NCBI RefSeq assembly: GCF_000801105.2
Contig: NC_079517.1
Span: 23,442,973 to 23,506,972 of the forward strand
Reading direction: 5' to 3'
DNA from: Raphanus sativus
Taxonomy: Eukaryota > Streptophyta > Magnoliopsida > Brassicales > Brassicaceae
Length of the DNA: 64,000 nt
Numbering within the stretch: the first letter of the stretch is position 1; each line of letters starts with the position of its first letter. A program made the position numbers and the translations under genes. The notes under the pieces were generated by a model, which searched no databases, was not told the DNA's origin, and saw only the letters and a program-made list of their open reading frames with translations. This document shows, piece by piece, positions 22,330 to 32,530 of the stretch.

Positions 22330-22908
22330 ACCTTGTTCAATATGATTCAGTTCAGGTTATCGATCATACTCCTATGCTATTCCAATTATCCTACCATCAA
22401 GGTATTAGTTAATTACTAATAAGAACAAGCAGTAACGTTAATCCATGTGAAGGAAACAATATGATTACCCACTAGGTCTATCATTCACAAGATCATCAAA
22501 ATCTTAGCAAATTCCTAAATCTAACAGGTGATTTAGTTAGACGTGATCACGCAAGACATATCCATTTGTTGAATGAATTGCATAAAAAATTGACGTTAAG
22601 AAATATAAGAGTTCCAATCATTCTCAAAGGAGTTATGTTCTTCTCTCCAGAACCTCCATAAAATAATAAGGAACTTTCTTTGCAAATAAGTAAATTTCTG
22701 AGCTAAAGTTCAATTACTGAAAGTCAAGTTAGCTTTGCCAAGCCGTAACACCGTCGATCAACCCCCAGTTTATATCCCGACTCCAACTCTGCATATCTAG
22801 AGGTTTTCTTCACTCTTACATTCATTTTTCTCTATAATCTCAAGAATACTCCAAAACACATCTATACCTGAAAATATCCTAAAATAAACTCAAAATGCAT
22901 AATAAAAC
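22330..22908. other. Unassigned repeat-like DNA, possibly Athila LTR leader remnant
   Basis: No gene is seen. The minus strand has phrases similar in style to the Athila leader at 7700-7800 (GTTAGATTTAGG, AGCAAAT..), which suggests a decayed LTR fragment. There are no clear boundaries. Confidence 0.3.
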
Positions 22909-23267
22909 TGTGACACCCCGTCATGTCCGTCGGACCCTGGCTCACAGTCTTGCAGTGCACCGACCCCAACCCCTCCATTATGAGTTTTTACTAACCCCAT
23001 AATTAGGTTCTTTGTGAGTCTCGAACCCAAGACCTCACCCTTTACCAACCTTCCCACAGGACAAGCTGTCACCAATTGATCTGCAGATCAATTGGTGACA
23101 GCTTGTCCTGTGGAGAGTTGTTAAAGGGTGAGGTCTTGGTTTCGAGTAACTCCAAGCGCATCAATAACCTACCGGTGGATGTGGAGGTGTTTCCTCCCAA
23201 GGTGAGGGGTTAGGGTAGGTGCGCTGCAGAGCTGTAAAATCTTGGGTCCGCGGGACAGGTTATCACA
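22909..23267. repeat. Foldback (inverted-repeat) element
   Basis: The ends are imperfect terminal inverted repeats: TGTGACACCCCGTC at the left and, reading in from the right end, TGTGATAACCTGTC (11 of 14 identical). The core is a perfect 60 bp palindrome at 23054-23113 centred on CTGCAG. Imperfect pairing continues outward (CAAGACCTCACCCTTTA against TAAAGGGTGAGGTCTTG), giving arms of about 75 bp. No coding capacity and no clear target-site duplication. It could be a MITE-like foldback or two head-to-head copies of a short interspersed repeat. Confidence 0.7.
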
Positions 23268-23398
23268 TAATTGTAACAACCCGAGTTGTGATATGTGAAA
23301 TGACTTAAGATAATTGATTTGACTACCTATGTCACCAAAGTTGACTTACTTTTTCCGTCACACATCCGTTTAGAACTCCAGTGTTAAGCGTGCTTGGG

Positions 23399-23838
23399 TG
23401 ATATACCATGGATTTCACCCATTTTCTACCATGGTATAGTAGTATTTTATTATATAACTAATGTGTTTTCTAGCCTGTTAGGTATGTTTTCAGGTTCAGG
23501 AGCGTTTCGTGATAAAGTGATGTTTTGGAGCATTTTGGAGTACAAGAGATAATACACCCGAGTTGACCATTCAAGACCAAGTCGGAAGTCAACATTGTGA
23601 TAAGAATCGATCGATATTCATCAAGAGTTGTCGATCGATGTAGCTGAGAAGATCCGCGTACTAGAAGATTATAATTGATCGATACACATCTAGTGTTGTT
23701 GATCGATATCGAGGACGAAATGGTTTAGCCAACTACTTCACCAAGACTTCACCAAATTACGAGATTGCCCCTTACGAGCTTAAATATTCCTGCTAAGAGT
23801 TTTTGACGGCAAGCTTTGAACAAGTCTTAGGCAGAAGC
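23399..23838 (+). repeat. Inverted LTR fragment of the element A family
   Basis: This begins TGATATACCATGG on the plus strand and parallels 250 to 1 and 16701 to 16280 in opposite orientation, including the TCGATCGA sites near 23605 and 23629. It stops where TGTTGGGG begins at 23839, so only about the first third of the LTR is present. No internal region of the family is attached. Confidence 0.85.
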
Positions 23839-24007
23839 TGTTGGGGAAAAATATCCAGACATAAGTTTTCTCCAGCTTCCGGATAGGTCCTCGACTTCCG
23901 GACCCTTGCTCAAGGAGAAACCAGGGTCGACCCCTGCCTTAGGTCCGACCCCCTTGATCGGACCGGCCCCTTGAAGCAAAATAGAAGTTTTCCGCCTAAG
24001 AGCAAAC
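23839..24007 (+). repeat. LTR-like fragment beginning TGTTGGGG (left part)
   Basis: This starts TGTTGGGGAAAAATATCC and is cut at 24007 by the GAG-type element. Sequence at 35986-36139, with a TATA-like CTATAAAAGG at 36047-36056 and an AAACCCTAG leader, may be its continuation on the other side of the insertion. The link is inferred from style and position, since no uninterrupted copy is in the window. Confidence 0.4.
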
Positions 24008-24960
24008 TGATAGAACCAAAATCAGGATCACTCTTTCGGTAAGGTTGATATGGACTCTGATCCGGAAGGATAGAGAACTGGTGGGATGAATGGTGACACA
24101 ATGAGATGCGGAAAGGCGCAATGATACTACCAGACTTCAGTTGTTGCTTGGATGTGACGCACCGGTCCAACAAAGGAAGGATTAAGACTTGGAGATAACC
24201 TCACCAAGAAACTAGAAATGTTCTTGACAAAGAACAGAGAGTAAAAACTCATAAAAGAAAGAAAATTCGTTGATGGCATTGCAATGAAATGGGACTACAA
24301 TATATAGAGTTTTGAGTCAAAGAGAAATAAAGAAAATTGCTGAAAACAATGCATAGAAAACATAAATTTGACTAGATCTAGTCAAAGTGTGGAAAGCAAG
24401 GAAGACTAGTCAAAGTGAGAATTCTGATGTTGACTAGTCCAGATTCAGAAAGATTTCCAGGTTCAAGCTGGTCGTGCACACCATGCTGGAAAGGATACGG
24501 ACACACGCGGGACGATCCACACATGTCTGAATTCGCGAGAACTAAACATCAACTGATTTGTATATGGCATAACTCCCTCATCTGAACTCCGTTTTATCTG
24601 ATTCTTCTTCGAGGAGTTCCATAATTGAGTTGATCACATTCTACAAGTGGTTTCAAGCGAAGAAACATCATGGTTTAGAAGATATGCTTCGAACAATGAA
24701 CGTATATCTGTGTTGCTTCTCAGGTGGTTTGATGGTCGAACCAGCTCGGAAGGTCGAACCAACTTGCTCAGCTCGTCCGGGTGGATGTTAGTCCAGCTCA
24801 GCTCGTCCATGATAGTGTCAGTCCAGCTCACTTGAGTATTCAGTCCAGCTCACTTGAGTAATCTGATGAGAAAACCTCTGCTAGGTCTAACTGGTCGACA
24901 AGGTCACCACCTTGGGCCGTGTCCATGAACCAAGCAGGACGGTGCTGGATTTTGGGTGCA
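24008..24960 (-). repeat. 3' LTR of the outer GAG-type element
   Basis: On the minus strand it starts TGCACCCAAAATCCAGCACC and ends GGTTCTATCA. It pairs with 35012-35985. A TATA-like CTATATAT (minus strand, about 24307-24299) would serve as promoter. The ORF of the element ends inside this LTR at 24840. Confidence 0.85.
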
Positions 24961-26103
24961 TCATTCTCTCCCTCTTCAAAAGGATTTGTCCTCAAATCCA
25001 TTTTACCTGTATCAAAAGGAAATAAATCAGATTCAAAGGAATTAAAATTCAAGGAAAATTCAGTGAATGAAAAGTTTGGACAGAAACTTCCTTGGTGGTC
25101 TGAACCCATTTCCATCAAGTATGTATGGTTCCATGTTCCATGAACACAAGTCCTTAGGCGTTCACCAAGGCTTGCTCTCCTTGGAAGCTGATCATGCTTA
25201 TCCTGTTCATCCAAAACAACTAGAGAAACCACATCAAATCTGCGAAAGAAATAATCAAAAGATTTCTCTATCCTTGAGACATCAAAAACAGGATCCAAGC
25301 TCTTAGGATAATCATCAAGCACGTGGGTATACATCAAGAAAGTGAACTGACTGCCCAAAATCGGTTTACTAATTTCAAAATCAGGCCAAGGTGTGAAACT
25401 GCTAGAAAAAGAATGAGACAATGCTAAATCTGAAAGCTTTTTATCATGAACGAAATCAAAAGGTTTCTTTGAATGAAGTAATTTCGGTTCATGCTCTTTC
25501 CTACACCAAATCTCTTTCAAAGCACATCTCAATGAAAACAAATCATGAAATGGTTTAAGCAAAACGTTTTTCAACCAAGTAAAGATTTGATTTTGCTTAA
25601 AAATTCTCGGTTTCAAAACATTTTCATGAAAAGAAGGGACAATCAATCCTTGATCCTTACAGTGCTTTTGGTTTGGACAGGAGGTGGACTGAGGAAACAC
25701 CTTTGGTTTAGTTATGACAGATTGCTCCAACAGTTTCAGTTCCTGTGACAAAGAAACAAGACTACTTGGCTGTACCGGTTCAAGATGGTTAACTTCATCA
25801 CAAAACTGTTTATTTTCAAGTACCATATCAGAATAAGAAGAAGAAAGTAAAAACTTAGCTTCCAAGAAGTTTCTGAGAATGATTTGTGTCAGAACTGACT
25901 GTGTAGATTGATCTCCTGGTCGCCAAGGTCTGGTTTGAAGCTGATTGGATTGGCTAGCTTCCCATTGAAGCAAGTGTAGAACAGGTTTGGCCGGTTTTTG
26001 AGAATGGATCATAACTTCATGATTACATGGCCATTTTTCCTGATATTGAGCTTTCTGGAAAGTGGAGAGATTCATCTTGAATCCTATGATCGGCTTTGGC
26101 TCA
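24840..26103 (-). pseudogene. C-terminal part of the outer element's GAG-type ORF
   Basis: This open frame continues the ORF of 34533-32536 once the 26109-32530 insertion and one GGCCG copy are removed; the boundary residues KKRP and EPKPIIGFKM then lie in one frame. It is hydrophilic with many Phe-Ser/Lys-Pro segments and no recognised catalytic domain. Near the end it reads MDLRTNPFEEGENDAPK, similar to [14 protein letters not shown] at the end of the autonomous gag-pol, and it stops inside the 3' LTR. As it stands it has no start codon near the insertion that would give a sensible protein. Confidence 0.7.
24961..24978 (-). other. Polypurine tract of the outer GAG-type element
   Basis: The minus strand is GAAGAGGGAGAGAATGA directly before the LTR start TGCACCC. 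Confidence 0.65.
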
Positions 26104-26108
26104 GGCCG

Positions 26109-26884
26109 TAACACGACCCTAGGATGAACTCTGGATGATATTGGATAGATCCTTGCAAAGATGAATCAAACTCAATCTTTCAAGGCTTGTGGATGCGATT
26201 GGTAACACAAAGAGATACGGATTACTCTTTGATACTCCTAGACGACTACTTTAGATATGACACACTAAAGGAGAAGTCCTTAGACTCTGGATATGACACA
26301 CCAGAACTCTCGAACTCTTGTTGATAGCAATAAGAGAAGAGAAAGGTTTTTAGGTTAAAAGATGATACTCTTATTAGACTTGCTCGACCAGATTATATAG
26401 TGAGAGCCTTGTACATGCACAAGGTCTCGGAAATAACTAATAGTCATAAAGGAACAGGCTCCCTTTGACTTGTGTAATCGAAATAAAAAGCATAGTCTAA
26501 GATAGAATAAGATACATAATGTAGTCTGGTCCGAGAGTATCATACTAGGTGATTTGAAATAGCAAGACAAGGCCTCGTTAAAAACCTATCTTAGCAAAAC
26601 CCAATGGGACAAAAACTAAGACAGGAAAAGAGCACACTTCTCTTGCTAGCCTAGATGATACTCAGCTTGATGGTATGATGACTTGAATGGTGATGAGTGG
26701 GTCTTGAAGTATCAAGCTTCCTTCAAGATTTTCTTTCTTCAAAGACTTTCTGATTAAGCCTCCAATAGCTTCCTTGAGCTTCTTTGATCTTGCACGAGTC
26801 ATGGGACCTTTAGAAAGGTCTAAGGCATCTTCTTCTTCAGCTGGTTGGTCCTTGTTCTTCTTGACATGATCTGGAATCATATCA
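26109..26884 (-). repeat. 3' LTR of the autonomous Gypsy element
   Basis: It pairs with 31755-32530 at equal length. A TATA-like CTATATAATC lies on the minus strand at 26400-26391. The stop codon of gag-pol (26662) is inside this LTR. Confidence 0.92.
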
Positions 26885-29800
26885 TTCCCTCCCTCTTGAA
26901 AAGGATTTGTCCTCAAATCTGGATCATCTGCAATAAAAGGAACCAAATCAGCAACATTAAAACTATTACTCACATCATACCTTCCCTTTAGATCAAGCTT
27001 GTAGGCATTGTTGCTGAGCTTCTTCACGATCTCAAATGGTCCATCAATTCTTGGCATCAGCTTGGACTTCCTCTCGTTTGGAAATCTTTCTTTTCTAAGG
27101 TGAACCCAAACAAGATCTCCTTCTTCAAAGATCATCTCACGCCTGCCTTTGTTTGCATGCTTAGCATACAACTTTGTTTTCTCTTCAATGTTGTGGCGTG
27201 CTTGCTTGTGGATCTCCTGCACCATCTCGGCCTTTCTTTTTCCATCAAAGCTAACTCTAGCACACTCAGGTAAAGGCATTAGATCCAAAGGAGAAGTGGG
27301 ATTGAACCCATAAACAATTTCAAATGGTGAAAATTTGGAAGCAGAATGCACAGCATGATTGTATGCAAATTCACAATGAGGTAAATGTTCTTCCCAAGAT
27401 TTCAAATTCTTTTTGATGAATGCACGCAAGAGAGCACCTAGTGTTCTATTCACTACTTCAGTTTGACCATCAGTTTGCGGATGACATGTAGTAGAAAACA
27501 ACAACTTAGTTCCTAGTTTAGACCACAATGTTTTCCAAAAGTAACTAAGGAACTTAGTATCTCTATCTGAAACAATGGTTTTAGGCATGCCATGCAAACG
27601 AACTATCTCCTTAAAGAACAGATTAGAAACATGCAATGCATCATCAGTTTTATGACAAGCTATGAAATGCGCCATCTTAGAGAATCTATCAACAACAACA
27701 AAGATAGAATCTTTTCCAGTTTTAGTTCTAGGCAATCCAATAATGAAATCCATAGAAATGTCATTCCACGGGTGATAAGGAATAGGAAGAGGAGTATACA
27801 AACCCTGAGATTGCAATTTGGACTTAGCTTGTTTGCAAGTTGCACATCTTTGACATATCTTCTCCACATCTTTCTTCATGTGTGGCCAAAAGAAGTGATC
27901 CTGCAAAACCTTAAGAGTCTTGGCAATGCCAAAGTGTCCCATCAAGCTTCCTCCGTGAGCTTCCCTGGTAAACAACTCTCTCATAGAACAATTAGGCACA
28001 CATAAGCGGTTATCATAAAACAAATATCCTTCATGCCTAAAGTAGTGACCTTTAGCAACCTTTTCACAAGATAGATAAGCCTCTTTAAAGTCAGGATCAG
28101 TTTCATACATCTCTTTGAATTGCTCAAATCCTAAGAGCTTAGCATCTAGAGTGTTTAAGAGAACATACCTTCGAGAGAGAGCATCAGCAACAACATTTTC
28201 TTTACCTTGTTTGTATTTGATGACATAAGGAAATGTTTCTATGAACTCAACCCATCTGGCGTGTCTCTTGCTGAGCTTGCTTTGGCCCTTTAAGTACTTA
28301 AGAGACTCATGATCCGTGTGTATCACAAACTCCTTAGGCCAGAGGTAGTGTTGCCAAGTCTGCAAAGCTCTCACAAGCGCATAGAGTTCCTTGTCATACG
28401 TTGCATAGTTGAGTGTAGCTCCTCCAAGCTTCTCACTGAAGTAAGCTATGGGTCTCTTATCATGCATCAAGACAGCACCAATACCTATACCGGAAGCATC
28501 ACATTCGATTTCAAAGGTTTTATTAAAATCTGGAAGTATAAGAAGAGGGGAATTAGTAAGCTTCTCTTTTAGGCATTGAAAGGCAGCTGCTTGTGCTTCT
28601 TCCCATTTAAAGCCCACGTCCTTCTTGATGATTTCGGTTAGTGGAGCTGCAAGAGTGCTGAAATCCCTCACAAATCTTCTGTAGAAGCCAGCAAGACCAT
28701 GAAAGCTCCGGACCTCACTGATTGTCTTAGGGATGGGCCACTCTTGTATGGCTCTTATCTTTTCTTGATCAACCTTAACTCCATCTGCACTCACAACAAA
28801 GCCTAAAAAGACCAAGTTATCCGTACAAAAGGTGCATTTCTTAAGGTTAGCATAAAGCTTTTCCTTTCTTAAAACATCAAGAACAGACCTAAGATGAACT
28901 ATATGATCTTCTAAACTCTTGCTGTAGACAAGGATGTCATCAAAGTAGACTACAACAAATGAACCTATGAGTGATCTAAGCACATGATTCATCAACCTCA
29001 TGAATGTACTAGGTGCATTTGTCAATCCGAATGGCATAACTAACCACTCATACAAACCATGTTTAGTTTTAAATGCAGTTTTCCATTCATCACCTTCTTG
29101 CATCCTAATCTGATGATAGCCACTCTTTAAATCAATTTTAGAAAAGATGCTAGAACCATGCAATTCATCAAGCATATCATCAAGTCTAGGAATAGGGTGT
29201 CGATACTTCACCGTGATATTGTTGATTGCTCTACTATCAACACACATGCGCCAGCTCCCATCCTTCTTGGGTACTAGTAAGACAGGTACAACACAAGGAC
29301 TCATGCTCTCACGGATGTGACCCTTCTCCATCAACTCATCTACTTGTCTTTGTAGCTCTTTGGTTTCTACTGGATTGGTTCTGTAGGCAGGTCGGTTAGG
29401 GAGTGTGGATCCAGGTACAAAGTCAATCTGATGTTCAATCCCACGTATTGGTGGCAACCCTGTAGGACTATCATCTGGAAACACATCATCATATTCCTGC
29501 AAAAGAGATAACATCTCACTCGGGTATACCGGTGCAAAGTCAGTTAGATTCAAAAGAGATTCTTTGTAGATGAATAAGAGAATAGATTGATTAGAGTGAA
29601 GAGATCTCTTGATATCACCAGTTTTGGCATAGAAGTTGTGTTGCTTGGTTTGAGTCGGTTTAAGATCAATCTCCTTTTTCTTTTGAAGCTGCAGCTGATC
29701 TTGATGTACTTCTTTTGGAAATAGTGGCACTAGTACTGTCTTTCTGCCTTTAAACTCAAAGGAGTGCTTGTTGGTAAAGCCATCATGAACTACACGTCTG

Positions 29801-31395
29801 TCAGATTGCCAAGGCCTTCCCAGCAGTATGTGACTTGCTTCCATAGGCAAAATGTCACACAATATCTCATCCTCATATCTTCCAATGGATAAAGGAACTA
29901 GAACCTGATCAGAGACCCTCATCTCGCCCTCATCATTGAGCCACTGGAGTCTATAGGGTTTTGGATGTTTCTGAACCTTTAATCCAAGCTTTTGAACCAT
30001 AGTTTCACTCGCAACGTTGACACAACTACCACCATCAACTATGAGGCTGCATACCTTTCCTTGTACCAAGCACCGTGTGTAGAATAGGTTCTCTCTTTGC
30101 TCAAGCTCTTCGGTCTTGGTTTGAAGACTAAGGTTTCTCCTTGCCACTAGTAACCTCCCATTGACTGGCTCTTCTTCATACTCTTCTTCAGACTGATCCT
30201 TAGTATGATCTTCTTTCTCAGCTTCAGATTCAAACTCGCCATTATCAAGTAGTATCATTACCCTTTTGTTGGTACATTCATTGGCATAGTGACCACGACC
30301 TTGACACTTGAAGCACTTGACATCTCTGGCTCTTGAACTAGTTGTTTCAATCTTGCTTTTATCTTTGTTGTAGATGCTAGACTTGGGTTCTTCTTTCGGC
30401 TGAGGCTTGCTATCTCTCATATGGGATGGTTTCTCTTCTTTAGTGTACTGATACTTGCTGGACCCATAGTTGCCTCGCGAGTGATGCTTCCTCTTAATCT
30501 GTTGCTCCACCAGGATAGCTTTGTGCAACATCTCTTCTATCTCAATGTAGTGTTGCATCTCTACACTGTCTTGAATCTCGCGGTTAAGTCCTCCAAGAAA
30601 CCGGGCCATAGAAGCTTCTCTGTCCTCAGATATTCCAGCTCTCAACATCAGCAACTCCGTCTCCTGGTAGTACTCTTCCACAGTCTTGGATCCTTGTGTA
30701 AGTTTTCTCAATTTCTGATGAAGATCCCTGTGGTAGTGGTTAGGCACAAACCTTTTGCGCATAAGAGACTTCATCTCTTGCCAAGATTCAACTGGATACT
30801 CTTGGTTGAGTCTTCTACTAGTTACCAATTGATCCCACCAACTCAAAGCATAGTCATGAAACTCAGTAGCTGCAATTTGGATTCTTTGAGCGCTGGTGTA
30901 GTGTTTGCAATTGAAGACTAGCTCAATCTTCTTCTCCCACTCCAAGTAAGCATCCGGATCAACCTTGCCATGAAAAGGAGGGATTTTGATCTTTAATCCA
31001 TTGAACTCATCTTTCTGAGTCCTTCTTTCATCATGATCACGTCTCTGCCTTCTCCTACTACCTCTGGATGAAGAAGATCCACTGAGTTCAGACCGGTGAC
31101 GCTCATAGTAGTTGTCTGTTTCATGAGATTCAGCATGCTCTCTACGATCTCTCCTTGGTTCAGGCTGATTATGTGGACTCTGATCTCTTCTGTCTCTCCT
31201 AGACTCATTACTATGGCCCTGACCAGTAGCTTGTCGTAGCTCTTGCCTTATCTCATCACGAAGACCCGTGATGCTAGTCTTGATCATATCCGCCACAGTA
31301 GTGATTAGGGTTTGCTTTAACTGCTCCGTCATCTCCTCTCTTAGAACTCTACTCTGTCTCACAAGCTCCGCCTCCTCATCTGACTCATTCACCAT
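26662..31395 (-). CDS. gag-pol polyprotein, 1577 codons, intact
   Basis: The start is the ATG at 31395 ([14 protein letters not shown]); eight in-frame codons upstream begin with TTG and are less likely to be used. Domains in order: Retrotrans_gag (about 135-260, [20 protein letters not shown]), CCHC knuckle (about 360, [14 protein letters not shown]), aspartic protease (about 455, [14 protein letters not shown] in place of DTG), reverse transcriptase ([16 protein letters not shown] at about 816), RNase H ([18 protein letters not shown]), and integrase with an HHCC finger (about 1150, HFGIAKTL...CATC) and D-D-E residues in [16 protein letters not shown] and DGQTEVVNR (about 1216, 1273, 1310). 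The C-terminal tail ([15 protein letters not shown]) runs into the 3' LTR. No stop or frameshift. It should provide all proteins for reverse transcription and integration. Confidence 0.93.
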   Translation of the reverse strand: MVNESDEEAELVRQSRVLREEMTEQLKQTLITTVADMIKTSITGLRDEIRQELRQATGQGHSNESRRDRRDQSPHNQPEPRRDRREHAESHETDNYYERHRSELSGSSSSRGSRRRQRRDHDERRTQKDEFNGLKIKIPPFHGKVDPDAYLEWEKKIELVFNCKHYTSAQRIQIAATEFHDYALSWWDQLVTSRRLNQEYPVESWQEMKSLMRKRFVPNHYHRDLHQKLRKLTQGSKTVEEYYQETELLMLRAGISEDREASMARFLGGLNREIQDSVEMQHYIEIEEMLHKAILVEQQIKRKHHSRGNYGSSKYQYTKEEKPSHMRDSKPQPKEEPKSSIYNKDKSKIETTSSRARDVKCFKCQGRGHYANECTNKRVMILLDNGEFESEAEKEDHTKDQSEEEYEEEPVNGRLLVARRNLSLQTKTEELEQRENLFYTRCLVQGKVCSLIVDGGSCVNVASETMVQKLGLKVQKHPKPYRLQWLNDEGEMRVSDQVLVPLSIGRYEDEILCDILPMEASHILLGRPWQSDRRVVHDGFTNKHSFEFKGRKTVLVPLFPKEVHQDQLQLQKKKEIDLKPTQTKQHNFYAKTGDIKRSLHSNQSILLFIYKESLLNLTDFAPVYPSEMLSLLQEYDDVFPDDSPTGLPPIRGIEHQIDFVPGSTLPNRPAYRTNPVETKELQRQVDELMEKGHIRESMSPCVVPVLLVPKKDGSWRMCVDSRAINNITVKYRHPIPRLDDMLDELHGSSIFSKIDLKSGYHQIRMQEGDEWKTAFKTKHGLYEWLVMPFGLTNAPSTFMRLMNHVLRSLIGSFVVVYFDDILVYSKSLEDHIVHLRSVLDVLRKEKLYANLKKCTFCTDNLVFLGFVVSADGVKVDQEKIRAIQEWPIPKTISEVRSFHGLAGFYRRFVRDFSTLAAPLTEIIKKDVGFKWEEAQAAAFQCLKEKLTNSPLLILPDFNKTFEIECDASGIGIGAVLMHDKRPIAYFSEKLGGATLNYATYDKELYALVRALQTWQHYLWPKEFVIHTDHESLKYLKGQSKLSKRHARWVEFIETFPYVIKYKQGKENVVADALSRRYVLLNTLDAKLLGFEQFKEMYETDPDFKEAYLSCEKVAKGHYFRHEGYLFYDNRLCVPNCSMRELFTREAHGGSLMGHFGIAKTLKVLQDHFFWPHMKKDVEKICQRCATCKQAKSKLQSQGLYTPLPIPYHPWNDISMDFIIGLPRTKTGKDSIFVVVDRFSKMAHFIACHKTDDALHVSNLFFKEIVRLHGMPKTIVSDRDTKFLSYFWKTLWSKLGTKLLFSTTCHPQTDGQTEVVNRTLGALLRAFIKKNLKSWEEHLPHCEFAYNHAVHSASKFSPFEIVYGFNPTSPLDLMPLPECARVSFDGKRKAEMVQEIHKQARHNIEEKTKLYAKHANKGRREMIFEEGDLVWVHLRKERFPNERKSKLMPRIDGPFEIVKKLSNNAYKLDLKGRYDVSNSFNVADLVPFIADDPDLRTNPFQEGGNDMIPDHVKKNKDQPAEEEDALDLSKGPMTRARSKKLKEAIGGLIRKSLKKENLEGSLILQDPLITIQVIIPSS
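26885..26897 (-). other. Polypurine tract of the autonomous Gypsy element
   Basis: The minus strand reads AAGAGGGAGGGAA directly before the LTR start TGATATG. It is similar to the tract of the outer element (GAAGAGGGAGAGAATGA). The tract lies within the coding frame. Confidence 0.75.
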
Positions 31396-31740
31396 TGGTA
31401 CCTGAGACAAAGGAAACAATCAACAAGTAAGATGTTCAAGAAAAATTTAAAAAGAAAAACAACTTTGATTAAAAGGAATAACTTGCGATCTAAGGCAAAA
31501 CAATTTGAAAGATCAAAGCTTGATAACTTTTATCACACGAAATCGAAACAGATCAAGATCAAATATGAAGAAACTTCTTAGATCTATCAGGATTTGATTC
31601 AAACAACAACAATAGATATTGAAACGAACAGATCTAGTGAAATAACACAACAAAGAACACAGATCGATTGGCGGATTCAAAAGAAGTTGAAGGGTTCTAT
31701 TTGAAAACAACAAAAGATCGAAACTTCCCTATCCAGAGCT

Positions 31741-31752
31741 GCTCTGATACCA
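31741..31752 (-). other. Primer-binding site for tRNA-iMet (autonomous Gypsy element)
   Basis: The minus strand reads TGGTATCAGAGC, the common plant tRNA-iMet primer site, two bases inside the 5' LTR end. The 345 bp leader (31396-31740) to the gag ATG has no other feature that I can support. Confidence 0.9.
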
Positions 31753-31754
31753 CT

Positions 31755-32530
31755 TAACACGACCCTAGGATGAACTCTGGATGATATTGGATAGATCCTT
31801 GCAAAGATGAATCAAACTCAATCTTTCAAGGCTTGTGGATGCGATTGGTAACACAAAGAGATGCGGATTACTCTTTGATACTCCTAGACGACTACTTTAG
31901 ATATGACACACTAAAGGAGAAGTCCTTAGACTCTGGATATGACACACCAGAACTCTCGAACTCTTGTTGATAGCAATAAGAGAAGAGAAAGGTTTTTAGG
32001 TTAAAAGATGATACTCTTATTAGACTTGCTCGACCAGATTATATAGTGAGAGCCTTGTACATGCACAAGGTCTCGGAAATAACTAATAGTCATAAAGGAA
32101 CAGGCTCCCTTTGACTTGTGTAATCGAAATAAAAAGCATAGTCTAAGATAGAATAAGATACATAATGTAGTCTGGTCCGAGAGTATCATACTAGGTGATT
32201 TGAAATAGCAAGACAAGGCCTCGTTAAAAACCTATCTTAGCAAAACCCAATGGGACAAAAACTAAGACAGGAAAAGAGCACACTTCTCTTGCTAGCCTAG
32301 ATGATACTCAGCTTGATGGTATGATGACTTGAATGGTGATGAGTGGGTCTTGAAGTATCAAGCTTCCTTCAAGATTTTCTTTCTTCAAAGACTTTCTGAT
32401 TAAGCCTCCAATAGCTTCCTTGAGCTTCTTTGATCTTGCACGAGTCATGGGACCTTTAGAAAGGTCTAAGGCATCTTCTTCTTCAGCTGGTTGGTCCTTG
32501 TTCTTCTTGACATGATCTGGAATCATATCA
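31755..32530 (-). repeat. 5' LTR of the autonomous Gypsy element
   Basis: It pairs with 26109-26884 and is flanked outside by GGCCG at 32531-32535. It carries the same TATA-like sequence at about 32046-32037. Because the outer ORF reads into it in frame, it also supplies about 75 C-terminal codons of a chimeric frame (see 32308-34533). Confidence 0.92.

Larger units (their letters stand above)
26109..32530 (-). mobile_element. Young, apparently complete autonomous Ty3/Gypsy element
   Basis: The element is 6422 bp with 776 bp LTRs (26109-26884 and 31755-32530), flanked by a perfect 5 bp duplication GGCCG (26104-26108, 32531-32535). By eye the LTRs differ at one site (26217 A against 31863 G). 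PBS, leader, a complete gag-pol frame and a polypurine tract are all present. The termini are TG...TA on the minus strand (TGATATG...GTGTTA) rather than TG...CA. It sits inside the ORF of the outer GAG-type element. RT and integrase style is chromovirus-like (CRM/Reina type), without an obvious classical chromodomain. Confidence 0.92.

Noticed and set aside
30421..30921. 166-codon plus-strand frame
   Set aside because: It is the reverse-strand shadow of the intact gag-pol gag region.
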